Shown here: in pieces, positions 34,182-42,847 of the stretch | How the letters are laid out: every line of letters starts with the position of its first letter | Position numbering within the stretch: position 1 is the first letter of the stretch | Source of the DNA: Aquimarina mycalae | GTDB taxonomy: Bacteria; Bacteroidota; Bacteroidia; Flavobacteriales; Flavobacteriaceae | DNA: 64,000 bases | Assembly: GCF_029906345.1 (NCBI RefSeq) | Contig: NZ_JARYGY010000003.1 | Span: 248,001-312,000, forward strand | Reading direction: 5' to 3' | Notes under the pieces: model-generated | Told to the model about the DNA's origin: nothing | The model's input: the letters and a program-made list of their open reading frames with translations, nothing else | Databases searched by the model: none | Made by a program: the position numbers and the translations under genes

Positions 34182-35015
34182 TTATTCTACTAATCGAATT
34201 CCATCTTTTTCTATTACAATCTTTTTTGCCTTATATAATGACCCTATAGCTTTTTTAAAACTTTTCTTACTTAATTGAAAAACTTCTTTAATATCATTAG
34301 GATCTGATTTGTCGTTAAGGTCAATAAAGCCTCCACTAGATTTTAATTCATCTAATATTTGTTGAGCATTAGGTTCTATTGCTCTAAATCCATGTCGCTG
34401 TAAAGTAAGATCAATTTTACCATCTGGACGAACTTTTTTTACATATCCCTTAAGTTGATCACCAGGAGTAATTTTCTGAAAAACCTCATCTTCATATACC
34501 AATCCTAAATATTTTTGATTTACAATCATGTTCCAACCATAAGGAGATGGATGTGAAGCTATCAAATCTACTTCATCGTATGGTGATAATAACACCAAAG
34601 AATTATCTAGGAAAGCATTCGTCTTACTAGAACCTACTAACCTGTTTGTTTTTTCATCAAGATATACAAAAACCAGATACCAACTACCAGCTCTCATTTT
34701 AGAAGCTTGCTCTTTATAAGGAACAAAAAGATCTTTCTCCAAACCCCAATCCATAAAAGCACCAATCTCGGATACATTAGTGCATTTTAGATATGCAAAT
34801 GAGTTCACTGTAGCATAAGGCTCTAAAGTTGTGGCAACAATTCGTTCCTCATGATCTAAATACAAAAACACTTTGATTTCATCCCTAATCATGAATTCGC
34901 TAGGAACATATTTGTTTGGCAATAAAACTTCATTTCCATCATCATCACTGAGATAAACTCCTTGATCTCTTTCTCTAACTATTTCTAAAGTATTATATAC
35001 ACCAAGCTTAAGCAT
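34182..35015 (-). CDS. CvfB-like S1 RNA-binding protein
   Basis: 277 residues with S1-like OB-fold domains and a C-terminal winged helix. Segments include YLKCTNVSEIGAFMDWGLEK, KDLFVPYKEQASKMRAGSWY and a second S1 unit GDQLKGYVKKVRPDGKIDLT, followed by VFQLSKKSFKKAIGSLYKAK in the winged-helix part. In Staphylococcus, CvfB affects virulence-gene expression; the target here is unknown. It lies 106 bases after the DUF2853 gene, with an intrinsic terminator between, so it probably has its own promoter. Confidence 0.88.
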   Translation of the reverse strand: MLKLGVYNTLEIVRERDQGVYLSDDDGNEVLLPNKYVPSEFMIRDEIKVFLYLDHEERIVATTLEPYATVNSFAYLKCTNVSEIGAFMDWGLEKDLFVPYKEQASKMRAGSWYLVFVYLDEKTNRLVGSSKTNAFLDNSLVLLSPYDEVDLIASHPSPYGWNMIVNQKYLGLVYEDEVFQKITPGDQLKGYVKKVRPDGKIDLTLQRHGFRAIEPNAQQILDELKSSGGFIDLNDKSDPNDIKEVFQLSKKSFKKAIGSLYKAKKIVIEKDGIRLVE

Positions 35016-35070
35016 GTCTTATTTTTTTGCGCAAAGATAATTCTTTAATTGTCCTATTAATCAATTAAAA

Positions 35071-35099
35071 CAAAAAAGGTGCTCCAATAGGAACACCTT
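35071..35099 (-). terminator. Intrinsic terminator after the DUF2853 gene
   Basis: Stem AAGGTG (35076-35081) with CACCTT (35094-35099), extended inward by TCC/GGA after one mismatch, then a run of six T on the minus strand. It follows the DUF2853 stop by about 22 bases. Confidence 0.75.
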
Positions 35100-35121
35100 G
35101 TATTTTTTTCTGAACCGTTTT

Positions 35122-35463
35122 CTATTTGTAAACAGATTCTTTTCCGAAATGCTTAGCCAAAAGGTAATATACTACTGCTCTATATTTATTACGGTTAGAT
35201 TTACCATACGCATCCATTACAGAAGCAATTCCTTCGTCTAACTTTGGTCCATCAGAAAGACCTAATTTTTTGATTAAGAAATTTTTCTTTACTGTATCTA
35301 ATTCTGCCTGATCACTTCCAGATACTGTAGCAGCATCTTTATTGTAAATAGAAGGTCCACAACCTATAGTAACTTTGGTTAAAAAATCCACATCTGGTGT
35401 CTGACCAATTTTATCTTTGATATCAGCAGCATACTTAGTAATTAATTCGTCTCTTTTACTCAT
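35122..35463 (-). CDS. DUF2853 family protein
   Basis: A 113-residue cytoplasmic helical protein. MSKRDELITKYAADIKDKI, then FLIKKLGLSDGPKLDEGIAS and KYRAVVYYLLAKHFGKESVY match the DUF2853 family; no function is known. It has its own candidate promoter with an adjoining 27-base palindrome and its own terminator, so it seems to be a single-gene unit despite lying between menD and CvfB. Confidence 0.88.
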   Translation of the reverse strand: MSKRDELITKYAADIKDKIGQTPDVDFLTKVTIGCGPSIYNKDAATVSGSDQAELDTVKKNFLIKKLGLSDGPKLDEGIASVMDAYGKSNRNKYRAVVYYLLAKHFGKESVYK

Positions 35464-35507
35464 AAGATGATAATGTTTTAGGTTTTAGTTAATTTATTAT
35501 GTTATCT

Positions 35508-35515
35508 CAAATATA
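35508..35515 (-). promoter_or_regulatory. Candidate -7 element for the DUF2853 gene
   Basis: Minus-strand TATATTTG fits TAnnTTTG and lies 45 bases before the start. The usual -33 region is occupied by a palindrome (35521-35547) rather than by a TTG. Confidence 0.45.
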
Positions 35516-35520
35516 ATCTT

Positions 35521-35547
35521 TTTATAAATGAATAATTCATTTATAAA
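35521..35547. promoter_or_regulatory. 27-base palindrome directly upstream of the DUF2853 -7 element
   Basis: TTTATAAATGAA (35521-35532), TAA, TTCATTTATAAA (35536-35547): perfect 12-base arms. It lies 5 bases from the -7 element and 19 bases past the end of menD, so it may be an operator. As a menD terminator it would be weak, since no T-tract follows. Confidence 0.5.
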
Positions 35548-35566
35548 TTATAATAAAAGGAGATTT

Positions 35567-37291
35567 TTAGATAAAATGCTTGAAATAATCGATTAAAGCA
35601 CTATCATTCCTTTTTCTTGGTGTAAAAACCTCTAATAATTGAGGACGATTATTCTTAACATACAGTTCTTCTACTTCATGTACTAAACTTTGCATTTCAT
35701 TCGCTTCATGATATTCGATCTGAAACATCTCACATAATTTCTTAGCAGTAAGATTATGCGTAGTTTCAAAATAAGTACTGAAATTATTGCTTTCTGTTTT
35801 TCCAGGTAAAATTCTAAAAATACCTCCTCCTTCATTATTAATTAAGATAATCTTAAAATTAGAAGGGATGGTATCATTCCATAATCCATTGCTATCATAA
35901 AAAAAACTAAGATCACCCGTAATAAGCGTTGTAGGTAACCCAGAAGCAACTGCAGCTCCAATTGCAGTAGATGTGCTACCGTCAATACCACTAGTACCTC
36001 TATTACAATACACTTTAAAACTTGGGTTTAAAGAGAACAATTGAGCATAGCGAACTGTTGAACTATTACTTAACTCAATCAATTGTCCATCAGGAATAAA
36101 ATTAAAAATAGTTTCAAACACTTTAAGGTCTGTGAAATCAACTTTTTCCAAATATTCTTTATGTTTTAACCTTCTTTGATCTCTTATCGTTAACCAGTAA
36201 GATTTATAATCATTTTTAATTGGTTGCGTATTTGGTAAGAAATCAGAAAAAAATGAATTAGGTTTCATTTTTATATGTTCTGTTAAGCAGAAATAGGTAT
36301 CATATGCCTTTTTCTTATCGATATGCCAATGTACCTTGGGTTGATAATTTCGTAAAAAAGCCTTTATACGTTTAGAAACCACCATTCCTCCAAAAGTCAA
36401 TAAGATTTCAGGCTGTAGTTCTTTAAATTCATCTTCTTGCAATGATGTTATTAATTGATCAATACAGTTTATATGAGAAGCATGATGAATATTCGAAGTT
36501 GTTTCTGTTAACACTAATACTGAAGGGTCTTCTGCAAAACAATCAATCCATTGTTGATCAATATGATCAGGTGAGTTTACACCTATCAAAATGATTTTTC
36601 GTTTCGCTTTATTCCATTCAGTAAGCATTTTTGATTGCAAAGTTTCAGAAATATGATGCTCTACAGTTTCTACAGGAATATTTTTGGGAACGATTGTAGG
36701 TTCATTCACTGTATCATATAGAGGTTCATAAAAGGGAACATTAATATGAACTGGACCACTATTTTCTATTGCCGCATTAAGCGCCAAATTAATTTCTCTT
36801 TCATTATGTTTCTGTGCTTCATGCTGTTTCTGCTTGATTTTAAGATCCCCTACTTCCATTTCGGGTACAATCTCAGAATATAAATTTGCGGAGTACAAGA
36901 TATGATTCTGGAACACATTTTTCTGGCGTATTGTTTGTCCATCTCCAATATCAATGCGCTCAATAGGGCGGTCTGCACTTAATACCACAAGAGGAATATC
37001 ACTGTAAAAAGCTTCAGCAATAGCTGGATAATAATTTAATAATGCACTACCTGAAGTACATACTAAAACCACAGGCTTCTTTACTTGTTGTGCAATCCCT
37101 AATGCAAAAAATGCAGCGCACCGTTCATCTACAATGCTATAACAATGCATATCAGGGTTTTCAGTAAAACCAATGATTAATGGTGCATTTCTAGATCCAG
37201 GAGATATAACTATATGATCAATTCCCTTTGCTTTACATAAAGCAACAATGGTCTGCGACAAAGGAATTTTGGAATATAAATGTTTCTTCAT
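35567..37291 (-). CDS. menD: SEPHCHC synthase
   Basis: 2-succinyl-5-enolpyruvyl-6-hydroxy-3-cyclohexene-1-carboxylate synthase, a ThDP enzyme of menaquinone synthesis. 574 residues: IDHIVISPGSRNAPLIIGF at the N-terminus, DERCAAFFALGIAQ with the catalytic glutamate, VVLVCTSGSALLNYYPAIAE, and the C-terminal ThDP/metal motif ITGDLSFFYDSNGLWND and INNEGGGIFRILPG. Length is normal for MenD. It follows menF by 55 bases on the same strand and is probably co-transcribed with it. Confidence 0.96.
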   Translation of the reverse strand: MKKHLYSKIPLSQTIVALCKAKGIDHIVISPGSRNAPLIIGFTENPDMHCYSIVDERCAAFFALGIAQQVKKPVVLVCTSGSALLNYYPAIAEAFYSDIPLVVLSADRPIERIDIGDGQTIRQKNVFQNHILYSANLYSEIVPEMEVGDLKIKQKQHEAQKHNEREINLALNAAIENSGPVHINVPFYEPLYDTVNEPTIVPKNIPVETVEHHISETLQSKMLTEWNKAKRKIILIGVNSPDHIDQQWIDCFAEDPSVLVLTETTSNIHHASHINCIDQLITSLQEDEFKELQPEILLTFGGMVVSKRIKAFLRNYQPKVHWHIDKKKAYDTYFCLTEHIKMKPNSFFSDFLPNTQPIKNDYKSYWLTIRDQRRLKHKEYLEKVDFTDLKVFETIFNFIPDGQLIELSNSSTVRYAQLFSLNPSFKVYCNRGTSGIDGSTSTAIGAAVASGLPTTLITGDLSFFYDSNGLWNDTIPSNFKIILINNEGGGIFRILPGKTESNNFSTYFETTHNLTAKKLCEMFQIEYHEANEMQSLVHEVEELYVKNNRPQLLEVFTPRKRNDSALIDYFKHFI

Positions 37292-37346
37292 TCGAAACGC
37301 TAAATTACGATATAGGCTTAATTAAAGCCAACCTTTTGGAAGTAAT

Positions 37347-38426
37347 TTACTGCAAAACCTTTTTCATGGTTTCAGTCTTCTTTACAGTTTCCTCCCATTC
37401 TTTTTCTGGAATAGAATCTTTAGTAACTCCTCCTCCTACATAGACTATAGCTTTATCAGCTTTTAATTCCATACAGCGAAGGTTCACAAATAAATTAGAC
37501 GCTGTTGTTCCGTTTTGATTGAAATTCAGCTCTCCTAAAAATCCTGTATAAAATTTTCGATCGTATTGTTCTTTTTCAACTATAAAAGATTTTGCCTCGT
37601 TTTTAGGTAAACCGCATACGGCAGGAGTAGGATGTAATGCTTTTATAACTTCTCCAATACTTGTTTTTTCATTCAGAGTACCTTTTATATCCGTTCTAAG
37701 ATGCAAAAGTGTTCCTGCCTTATAGGTATATGTTTCAGATTTTTTGATGTCATTCACCTTGGTTGATAATTCCTGTAACACAAAATCCGTAACCATTGAC
37801 TGCTCTTCTATCTCTTTTAGTCCCCAATCTACATGAACAGTATCTACATAAGGCTGCGTACCCGCCAAAGCCATTGTAAAAAACTGATTCCCTCTAATTT
37901 TCACCAAAGTTTCAGGTGTAGCACCAAGCCATGTTCCTACCAAAGGATGATACCAATAATAAACAAAGGCATTAGGATAACTACGAATCAATCGTTTAAA
38001 CACCATTAAAGGACTATCCGAAGAATACTGTATTTCCTCTTTACGGGACAATACTACTTTTTTAAAAAAATCATCCTGAATTGCCTTAACACCTTTGTCA
38101 ACCAGCTCTATATGTGCTTTTTTAGCCGCTATACTCGTATTAATCGATTGCTTTTTCTTCTTTACATCAATAGACATTTTATTATTATTCGGAATAGTAA
38201 TATCATAACAATCGCTATTTTCTGTCGGAATCAATATTGACTTCTTTATACTATCAAATGGTGCAAATACAAACCCAGAATCACTGGTTGTTTCCAATAG
38301 ATACATGTCATCATCATGCTGCAGAAGAGCATGTAACTTTTGTTCTCCTGATTTTCGATATACCACAAAAGGTAATTGATGATCCAATTGAGATTGGATT
38401 TTGATATAAATATCTTCGACATCCAT
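37347..38426 (-). CDS. menF: Isochorismate synthase
   Basis: Converts chorismate to isochorismate at the start of menaquinone synthesis. I choose the ATG at 38426, one base after the stop of the thioesterase gene, over an upstream TTG at 38450; this gives 359 residues. Chorismate-binding motifs are visible: KKVVLSRKEEIQYS, GTWLGATPETLVKIRGNQFF, TMALAGTQPY, LHPTPAVCGLPKNEAKSFI and FYTGFLGELN. Position before menD favours MenF rather than a siderophore EntC. Confidence 0.94.
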   Translation of the reverse strand: MDVEDIYIKIQSQLDHQLPFVVYRKSGEQKLHALLQHDDDMYLLETTSDSGFVFAPFDSIKKSILIPTENSDCYDITIPNNNKMSIDVKKKKQSINTSIAAKKAHIELVDKGVKAIQDDFFKKVVLSRKEEIQYSSDSPLMVFKRLIRSYPNAFVYYWYHPLVGTWLGATPETLVKIRGNQFFTMALAGTQPYVDTVHVDWGLKEIEEQSMVTDFVLQELSTKVNDIKKSETYTYKAGTLLHLRTDIKGTLNEKTSIGEVIKALHPTPAVCGLPKNEAKSFIVEKEQYDRKFYTGFLGELNFNQNGTTASNLFVNLRCMELKADKAIVYVGGGVTKDSIPEKEWEETVKKTETMKKVLQ

Positions 38427-38427
38427 A

Positions 38428-38853
38428 TTACTTGGATTTGGGAAGTGCAATCGTTGTTAATTTTACAATAGAAATCAAATTATCTTCTTCGTCTCGTATT
38501 TTGATATCCCATAATTGAGTAGTCCTTCCTGGATGTACTATTTCTGCTTTTGCATATACATACCCTTCTTTAACACTCTTTACATGATTAGCAGATATTT
38601 CAATACCACGAATATAAAATTCTTTAGAATTCAAAAACATATAAGAAGCTGCACTACCAACACTTTCAGCAAGAGCCACCATTGCTCCTCCGTGCAAAAC
38701 ACCATCAGGTTGATGAACTCTTGGTGTAACTGGCATTTTGGCTATTAAATAGTCCTTCCCCACTTTACAAAAAGAAATCTCCAATGTCTCCATTAGCGTA
38801 TTCTCGCACATTTTAGCACATTGTTTAAGTATTTCTTCTTCGGTTAAATTCAT
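38428..38853 (-). CDS. PaaI-type hotdog thioesterase, probable DHNA-CoA thioesterase
   Basis: A 141-residue hotdog-fold protein with VHQPDGVLHGGAMVALAESV, the HGG-containing active-site segment of the PaaI/YdiI group, and a carboxylate in the following helix. It heads the thioesterase-menF-menD unit, adjacent to menF, so hydrolysis of DHNA-CoA (MenI activity) is the likely role; this is inference from context. It is divergent from a TetR regulator 86 bases away. Confidence 0.87.
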   Translation of the reverse strand: MNLTEEEILKQCAKMCENTLMETLEISFCKVGKDYLIAKMPVTPRVHQPDGVLHGGAMVALAESVGSAASYMFLNSKEFYIRGIEISANHVKSVKEGYVYAKAEIVHPGRTTQLWDIKIRDEEDNLISIVKLTTIALPKSK

Positions 38854-38925
38854 AGTGTTTAAATTTTAAGTAAAAATAAACAATGACATTAAATAATTCT
38901 AACTATATTTATTTATTATTTTAAC

Positions 38926-38933
38926 GAACGTTC
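38926..38933. promoter_or_regulatory. Operator-like palindrome before the TetR gene
   Basis: GAACGTTC, within TTAACGAACGTTCAA, is a perfect 8-base palindrome 6 bases before the TetR start. Such ACGAACGTTC-type sites are usual for TetR-family autorepression. It could also affect the divergent thioesterase-men operon. Confidence 0.5.
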
Positions 38934-38939
38934 AATAAA

Positions 38940-39503
38940 ATGCCAATAACAAAAACATCCAAAGAAGAAGTCTTGCAAACAGTTATTCCGATACTTAGAG
39001 AACGTGGTATCTGTAAAAGCAGCATGAGCGAATTAGCTAAAGCTTGTGGTATTCAAAAATCACATTTCTATTACTATTTCAGTAATAAAGAACAACTGAT
39101 AAAAGAAGTTCTTTCTACGGTGAATAGTTATTTTAAGTACAACCTATTTAAGGTTATTGAAAACAACGATTTAACTACTAAGCAAAAGTTGGATAAATTA
39201 CGCAAGCTTATAGATAAAATGTTTCGAAATGCAAACAGTGGTTGTATTATGGCCAATACCGCTTTAGAAACTGCTCATCTAAATCCTGTCTATAAAGATG
39301 AAATAAAACACTTTTTTGAAGATTTTATTAATGGACTTCAAATATTGTTAGCGCCAAACTATTCTAAACAAGAATCACTTGCTTTAGCAGAGCAAATGGT
39401 TCAGGATTTGGAAGGTGGTATTTTATTGATGAGAATATACAACGATCATAAATACATTAATAATGCTGTTTCCAGAATGGAAAAAATAATTCTTAAAGCT
39501 TAA
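38940..39503 (+). CDS. TetR family transcription regulator
   Basis: 187 residues. The N-terminal helix-turn-helix is clear (CKSSMSELAKACGIQKSHFY, then YYFSNKEQLIKEVL); the C-terminal ligand domain (about 60-187) is helical and not assigned to a ligand. It is the first of a plus-strand group with two alpha/beta hydrolases, starting 2 bases before the next gene, and is probably autoregulated through the palindrome just upstream. Confidence 0.92.
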   Translation: MPITKTSKEEVLQTVIPILRERGICKSSMSELAKACGIQKSHFYYYFSNKEQLIKEVLSTVNSYFKYNLFKVIENNDLTTKQKLDKLRKLIDKMFRNANSGCIMANTALETAHLNPVYKDEIKHFFEDFINGLQILLAPNYSKQESLALAEQMVQDLEGGILLMRIYNDHKYINNAVSRMEKIILKA

Positions 39504-39505
39504 TT

Positions 39506-40354
39506 ATGAAATCATACACTATCGAATCTATTGATGGACATCCCATTTCTGTACATGAATTCGTTCCTGAATCATCTATACACAAAAGCATTGTTTTTGC
39601 ACCTGCAGTTGCGGTTCCGCAGAAATTCTATTTCAGTATGGCAACATATCTTGCTAAAAAAGGGTGTAATGTAATTACATTTGATTATCGCAGCATTGGC
39701 ACTTCTACATCCCAAAGTATTAAATCTCTAAAAGATCATGGTTTCTTTTCATGGGCAATGGATTTTAAAGCTATTTCTAAATACGTAAAAGAGAAATTTC
39801 CTGATAATTATCAATATATGATTGGACATAGTTACGGAGGGAATAGTGTTGGATTTAGTGATGCATATCAATATTATGACAAATATATTACTATCGGATC
39901 TCAATTTGGTTATTACAAGCATTTTACTACAAGAATGCAGCTTTTGATTTATCTAAACTTTAAATTCTTTGTACCTATCACAACTTCCATATTAGGGTAT
40001 TACCCATCAGGATGGTTTGGACTAGGAAGGCCATTAACTACTAAAGCTGCAAATGATTGGGCTACATTTTTGTTACATCCTGATTCTATGCTACATTTTA
40101 CTAAAGATAATTCTGAAACCCATTATCGAGATATTAATGAACCTATGTTACTAATTAGTATTGAAGATGACCTTTTTGCTCCGAAAAAATCAGTTGACAT
40201 CTTGGGAGATCGTGTTTATAAGAATGCAAAAACAATTCGAAAACACTTAAAACCATCAGATTACAACCTGAAAACAATTGGTCATTTTGATTTTTTTAGA
40301 AAGAAAAATCAGAATATCTTGTGGTCAATTATAGATGAATGGTTTCAATTATAA
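39506..40354 (+). CDS. Alpha/beta hydrolase
   Basis: 282 residues. The nucleophile elbow is MIGHSYGGNS (GxSxG) near residue 111, with an oxyanion region FAPAVAVPQKFYFSMATYLA and a C-terminal histidine in IGHFDFF; the acid is probably in ISIEDDLFAP. It is a cytoplasmic serine hydrolase of unknown substrate, perhaps an ester or lipid. It is translated directly after the TetR gene (2-base gap). Confidence 0.9.
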   Translation: MKSYTIESIDGHPISVHEFVPESSIHKSIVFAPAVAVPQKFYFSMATYLAKKGCNVITFDYRSIGTSTSQSIKSLKDHGFFSWAMDFKAISKYVKEKFPDNYQYMIGHSYGGNSVGFSDAYQYYDKYITIGSQFGYYKHFTTRMQLLIYLNFKFFVPITTSILGYYPSGWFGLGRPLTTKAANDWATFLLHPDSMLHFTKDNSETHYRDINEPMLLISIEDDLFAPKKSVDILGDRVYKNAKTIRKHLKPSDYNLKTIGHFDFFRKKNQNILWSIIDEWFQL

Positions 40355-40367
40355 AAAGTTACTGATT

Positions 40368-40997
40368 ATGCAAAAAGAAGTTATGTATCAATCTACAAAT
40401 ACGTATGATACATTAAATGAATTAACCAAGGAGACTACAACAGTTTGGCTTGTTTTTCACGGAATAGGATACCTAAGCAGATATTTTATTCGTCTTTTTC
40501 AAAGTCTGAATTCTGAAAAAAATTACATTATTGCTCCGCAGGCTCCGTCTAAATATTATAAAAACAATGATTATAAAAAGGTAGGTTCTAGTTGGCTAAC
40601 AAAGGAAAACACGGTTACTGAGACTAAAAACGTTCTTAATTATGTAGATTCAGTAATTGATGCTGAACAGCTTCCTGAAAACATAAAATTCGTGGTATTA
40701 GGATACTCTCAAGGTGTTAGTATTGCTAGTAGATGGATCGCCAATAGAAAGATAAAACCTGATGCTTTTGTAATGGTTTCTGGAGGTTTTCCTAAAGAAC
40801 TCGAGAAAGATGACTTTGCATTTCTAACCAACTCAACTACTATAACTCATATTTTAGGAGAGAAAGATCCTTATTTTGAAATAGAAAAAGTGAAGGCAGA
40901 AAAAGTAAGAGTACAGAATATTTTACCCCAAATAGAATTCAAAACTCATTCTGGAGGTCATGAATTAGATATTGAGACTTTAAAAAATATTGTTTAA
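40368..40997 (+). CDS. Carboxylesterase/phospholipase-like alpha/beta hydrolase
   Basis: 209 residues from the ATG at 40368; the open frame extends to 40335 but overlaps the previous gene. VWLVFHGIGYLSRYFIRLFQ, IIAPQAPSKYYKN, the nucleophile elbow VLGYSQGVSIASRW (GxSxG), the aspartate in ILGEKDPYFE and the histidine in THSGGHELD form a full triad, as in the YpfH/carboxylesterase group. Its nearby TetR regulator and partner hydrolase suggest a shared ester substrate (inference). Confidence 0.87.
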   Translation: MQKEVMYQSTNTYDTLNELTKETTTVWLVFHGIGYLSRYFIRLFQSLNSEKNYIIAPQAPSKYYKNNDYKKVGSSWLTKENTVTETKNVLNYVDSVIDAEQLPENIKFVVLGYSQGVSIASRWIANRKIKPDAFVMVSGGFPKELEKDDFAFLTNSTTITHILGEKDPYFEIEKVKAEKVRVQNILPQIEFKTHSGGHELDIETLKNIV

Positions 40998-41024
40998 ATT
41001 TAAGAAGGATTTAAACATATAATA

Positions 41025-41816
41025 ATGATTAAGAATATACTATGCTTTATTTTAACTTTGTTTTGCACCTTTAACTCTTTTTCTTTTACCATAGCATTCT
41101 CTGATTATTATATTGATCGAGTTACTGGAAAACAGCTCGGTTCAGATGGTTCTAAAACGAATAATCTAAGAGTAATTGATAGAAGAGAATGGGATTATGT
41201 AATTGAAGAAAAAGGAGGAACTTATTCCCGTCCTGGTATTCGTGAATTACATAAGAATAGTTATATCATTTCTGTAGACGAGAATCAAATACAACAAGAA
41301 ATACAAAAAGTAGCTGATGACACGATGAAAGAAGGGCTTGAAAATCAAGTTTTTATTGTCTTGAATGTCAATACTGGAAAAATATTTGCCGTAAGAGATT
41401 GGATTCCAGAACTCAAAACTAATAAAGAAATTGTAATTAACACCTATGGAGTTGGATTAAACAGTGCCCCAAGAGTAGGTGAAGGATTGATGCTTCTTGC
41501 TCAGCTACATGGACATCCAAAAGAAATGCGAAAAGACAAAAAAAATGTCAGAACCGTTTCTGAGTTTGATATAAAAGTAGCCAAACACTTAGGGATTACG
41601 GTGTTTGCTATCGATGCATTTGATTCTTTTGTTTCCATGAGATCAAAATCATCCTACCAATACTCCAGAGCATTACATATGCATAAAGTTACAAAAGATG
41701 GTCGCACTAGAAATTTTGTAGGTAAAACATTTGGAAGGAATGGATTTCATACTTTCAATTTTTCTGACTATTTTGATTTAATGTTGAGAAAAGATGAATA
41801 TGCCCCAATACTATGA
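41025..41816 (+). CDS. Secreted protein with a JAMM/DUF4329-like motif
   Basis: 263 residues with a signal peptide (MIKNILCFILTLFCTFNSFS). The central region has HGHPKE (His162, His164) and, 14 residues on, SEFD (Ser179, Asp182), a HxH...SxxD pattern like that of JAMM metallo-isopeptidases and DUF4329 proteins; AKHLGITVFAID follows as in those families. The expected glutamate is not certain. It is 27 bases after the esterase gene and may be part of the same transcript. Its stop overlaps the convergent NTF2-like gene. Confidence 0.7.
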   Translation: MIKNILCFILTLFCTFNSFSFTIAFSDYYIDRVTGKQLGSDGSKTNNLRVIDRREWDYVIEEKGGTYSRPGIRELHKNSYIISVDENQIQQEIQKVADDTMKEGLENQVFIVLNVNTGKIFAVRDWIPELKTNKEIVINTYGVGLNSAPRVGEGLMLLAQLHGHPKEMRKDKKNVRTVSEFDIKVAKHLGITVFAIDAFDSFVSMRSKSSYQYSRALHMHKVTKDGRTRNFVGKTFGRNGFHTFNFSDYFDLMLRKDEYAPIL

Positions 41817-42188
41817 CTTAGACGCTGCTAATATTTTTCTTGCCTCTATAGTATCATAAATAATAATCAATTTTTCAATTTTGTTTTCTGAAGAGAATTC
41901 TAAAATATCCACTACCTTAAACTCTACTTTAGTATTATTTTTTAAGGTCCATATATACTTAAAAAGTACTGATATTCTATTTGAATTGTTTTCGCTAAAA
42001 ACACCATCTAATTGTAATTCTGAAGCGTTTGTATCCTCTGCTAAGACACGATAAAACTCCCTTGCTGGCAACACACCATACAAAGGAGATTCTACGATCC
42101 CGTTATCAGTAAAAAGAGCAATTACTTTATCTACTTCTCCTTTCTCTAAAAAAGAAAGATAATGCTCTGCGACTTCTATTTTTGTCAT
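41811..42188 (-). CDS. NTF2-like/SnoaL-like protein
   Basis: A 125-residue cone-fold protein: KIEVAEHYLSFLEKGEVDKV, IALFTDNGIVESPLYGVLPA and VEFKVVDILEFSSENKIEKL. Such proteins bind or convert small hydrophobic molecules; the substrate is unknown. It follows the DinB-like gene by 22 bases on the same strand. Confidence 0.83.
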   Translation of the reverse strand: MTKIEVAEHYLSFLEKGEVDKVIALFTDNGIVESPLYGVLPAREFYRVLAEDTNASELQLDGVFSENNSNRISVLFKYIWTLKNNTKVEFKVVDILEFSSENKIEKLIIIYDTIEARKILAASKS

Positions 42189-42210
42189 GGTTTAAATCAA
42201 GTAATAGAGT

Positions 42211-42723
42211 TTATAAATACCGTTCTTCAATTACCTCTACATGATGTCTTTGATGTCCAGAAAGTATATAACCAGAAGCTCTGACACTCATGGGACTTCC
42301 ACTAGCCTCTCCTATTTTGATTAACATATCATCTGTAAAACTTTTGAATAATGTAATTGAACTATTTCTAACTGCCTTAAAATCATCCAACAATTCTTTC
42401 TTAGTATAGTTATTAGCATTAGAATTAGGCACATATTCATCTTGATCAAACCCCATTAAAGGGCTTTTATCATTTCTAGCAAAACGCAGTGCTCTATATG
42501 CAAACACTCGTTCTGTATCTATAATATGCTGTAACACTTCTGCAATGGTCCATTTTCCTTCAGCATAAGCATAGGTTAATTTTTCATCAGGAATTGTATT
42601 CACAAAATCCAAAAACCCTTGTTTGCTTTGTTGTAAACCATCTATAATATTTGGAGCTTCAGCTTTATCAATAAAGGTTCCATAATACGGATTATATTCT
42701 TCTGGAGTAAGATAAGATTGCAT
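42211..42723 (-). CDS. DinB family protein
   Basis: 170 residues with the four-helix DinB/YfiT-like fold. Metal-site histidines are visible in EGKWTIAEVLQHIIDTERVF and in ILSGHQRHHVEVIEERYL near the C-terminus. Members can be metal-dependent thiol transferases; the actual substrate is unknown. It may share a transcript with the NTF2-like gene. Confidence 0.87.
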   Translation of the reverse strand: MQSYLTPEEYNPYYGTFIDKAEAPNIIDGLQQSKQGFLDFVNTIPDEKLTYAYAEGKWTIAEVLQHIIDTERVFAYRALRFARNDKSPLMGFDQDEYVPNSNANNYTKKELLDDFKAVRNSSITLFKSFTDDMLIKIGEASGSPMSVRASGYILSGHQRHHVEVIEERYL

Positions 42724-42847
42724 AAATAAATAATTATAAATAAAAATAGAAATGTACTAATTCTAATTTCATTCTATGACAGCATTAACAGTTCTTTATT
42801 ATTCTGGGAAGAAATCAAAAAAAGAAATCAAGAACGTTTAAAACGCG

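Noticed and set aside
42776-42841. 21-residue plus-strand open frame in the gap between the DinB and DUF2834 genes
   Set aside because: Too short, no promoter match and no conservation evidence; the two AGAAATCAA repeats in it may be chance in AT-rich DNA.
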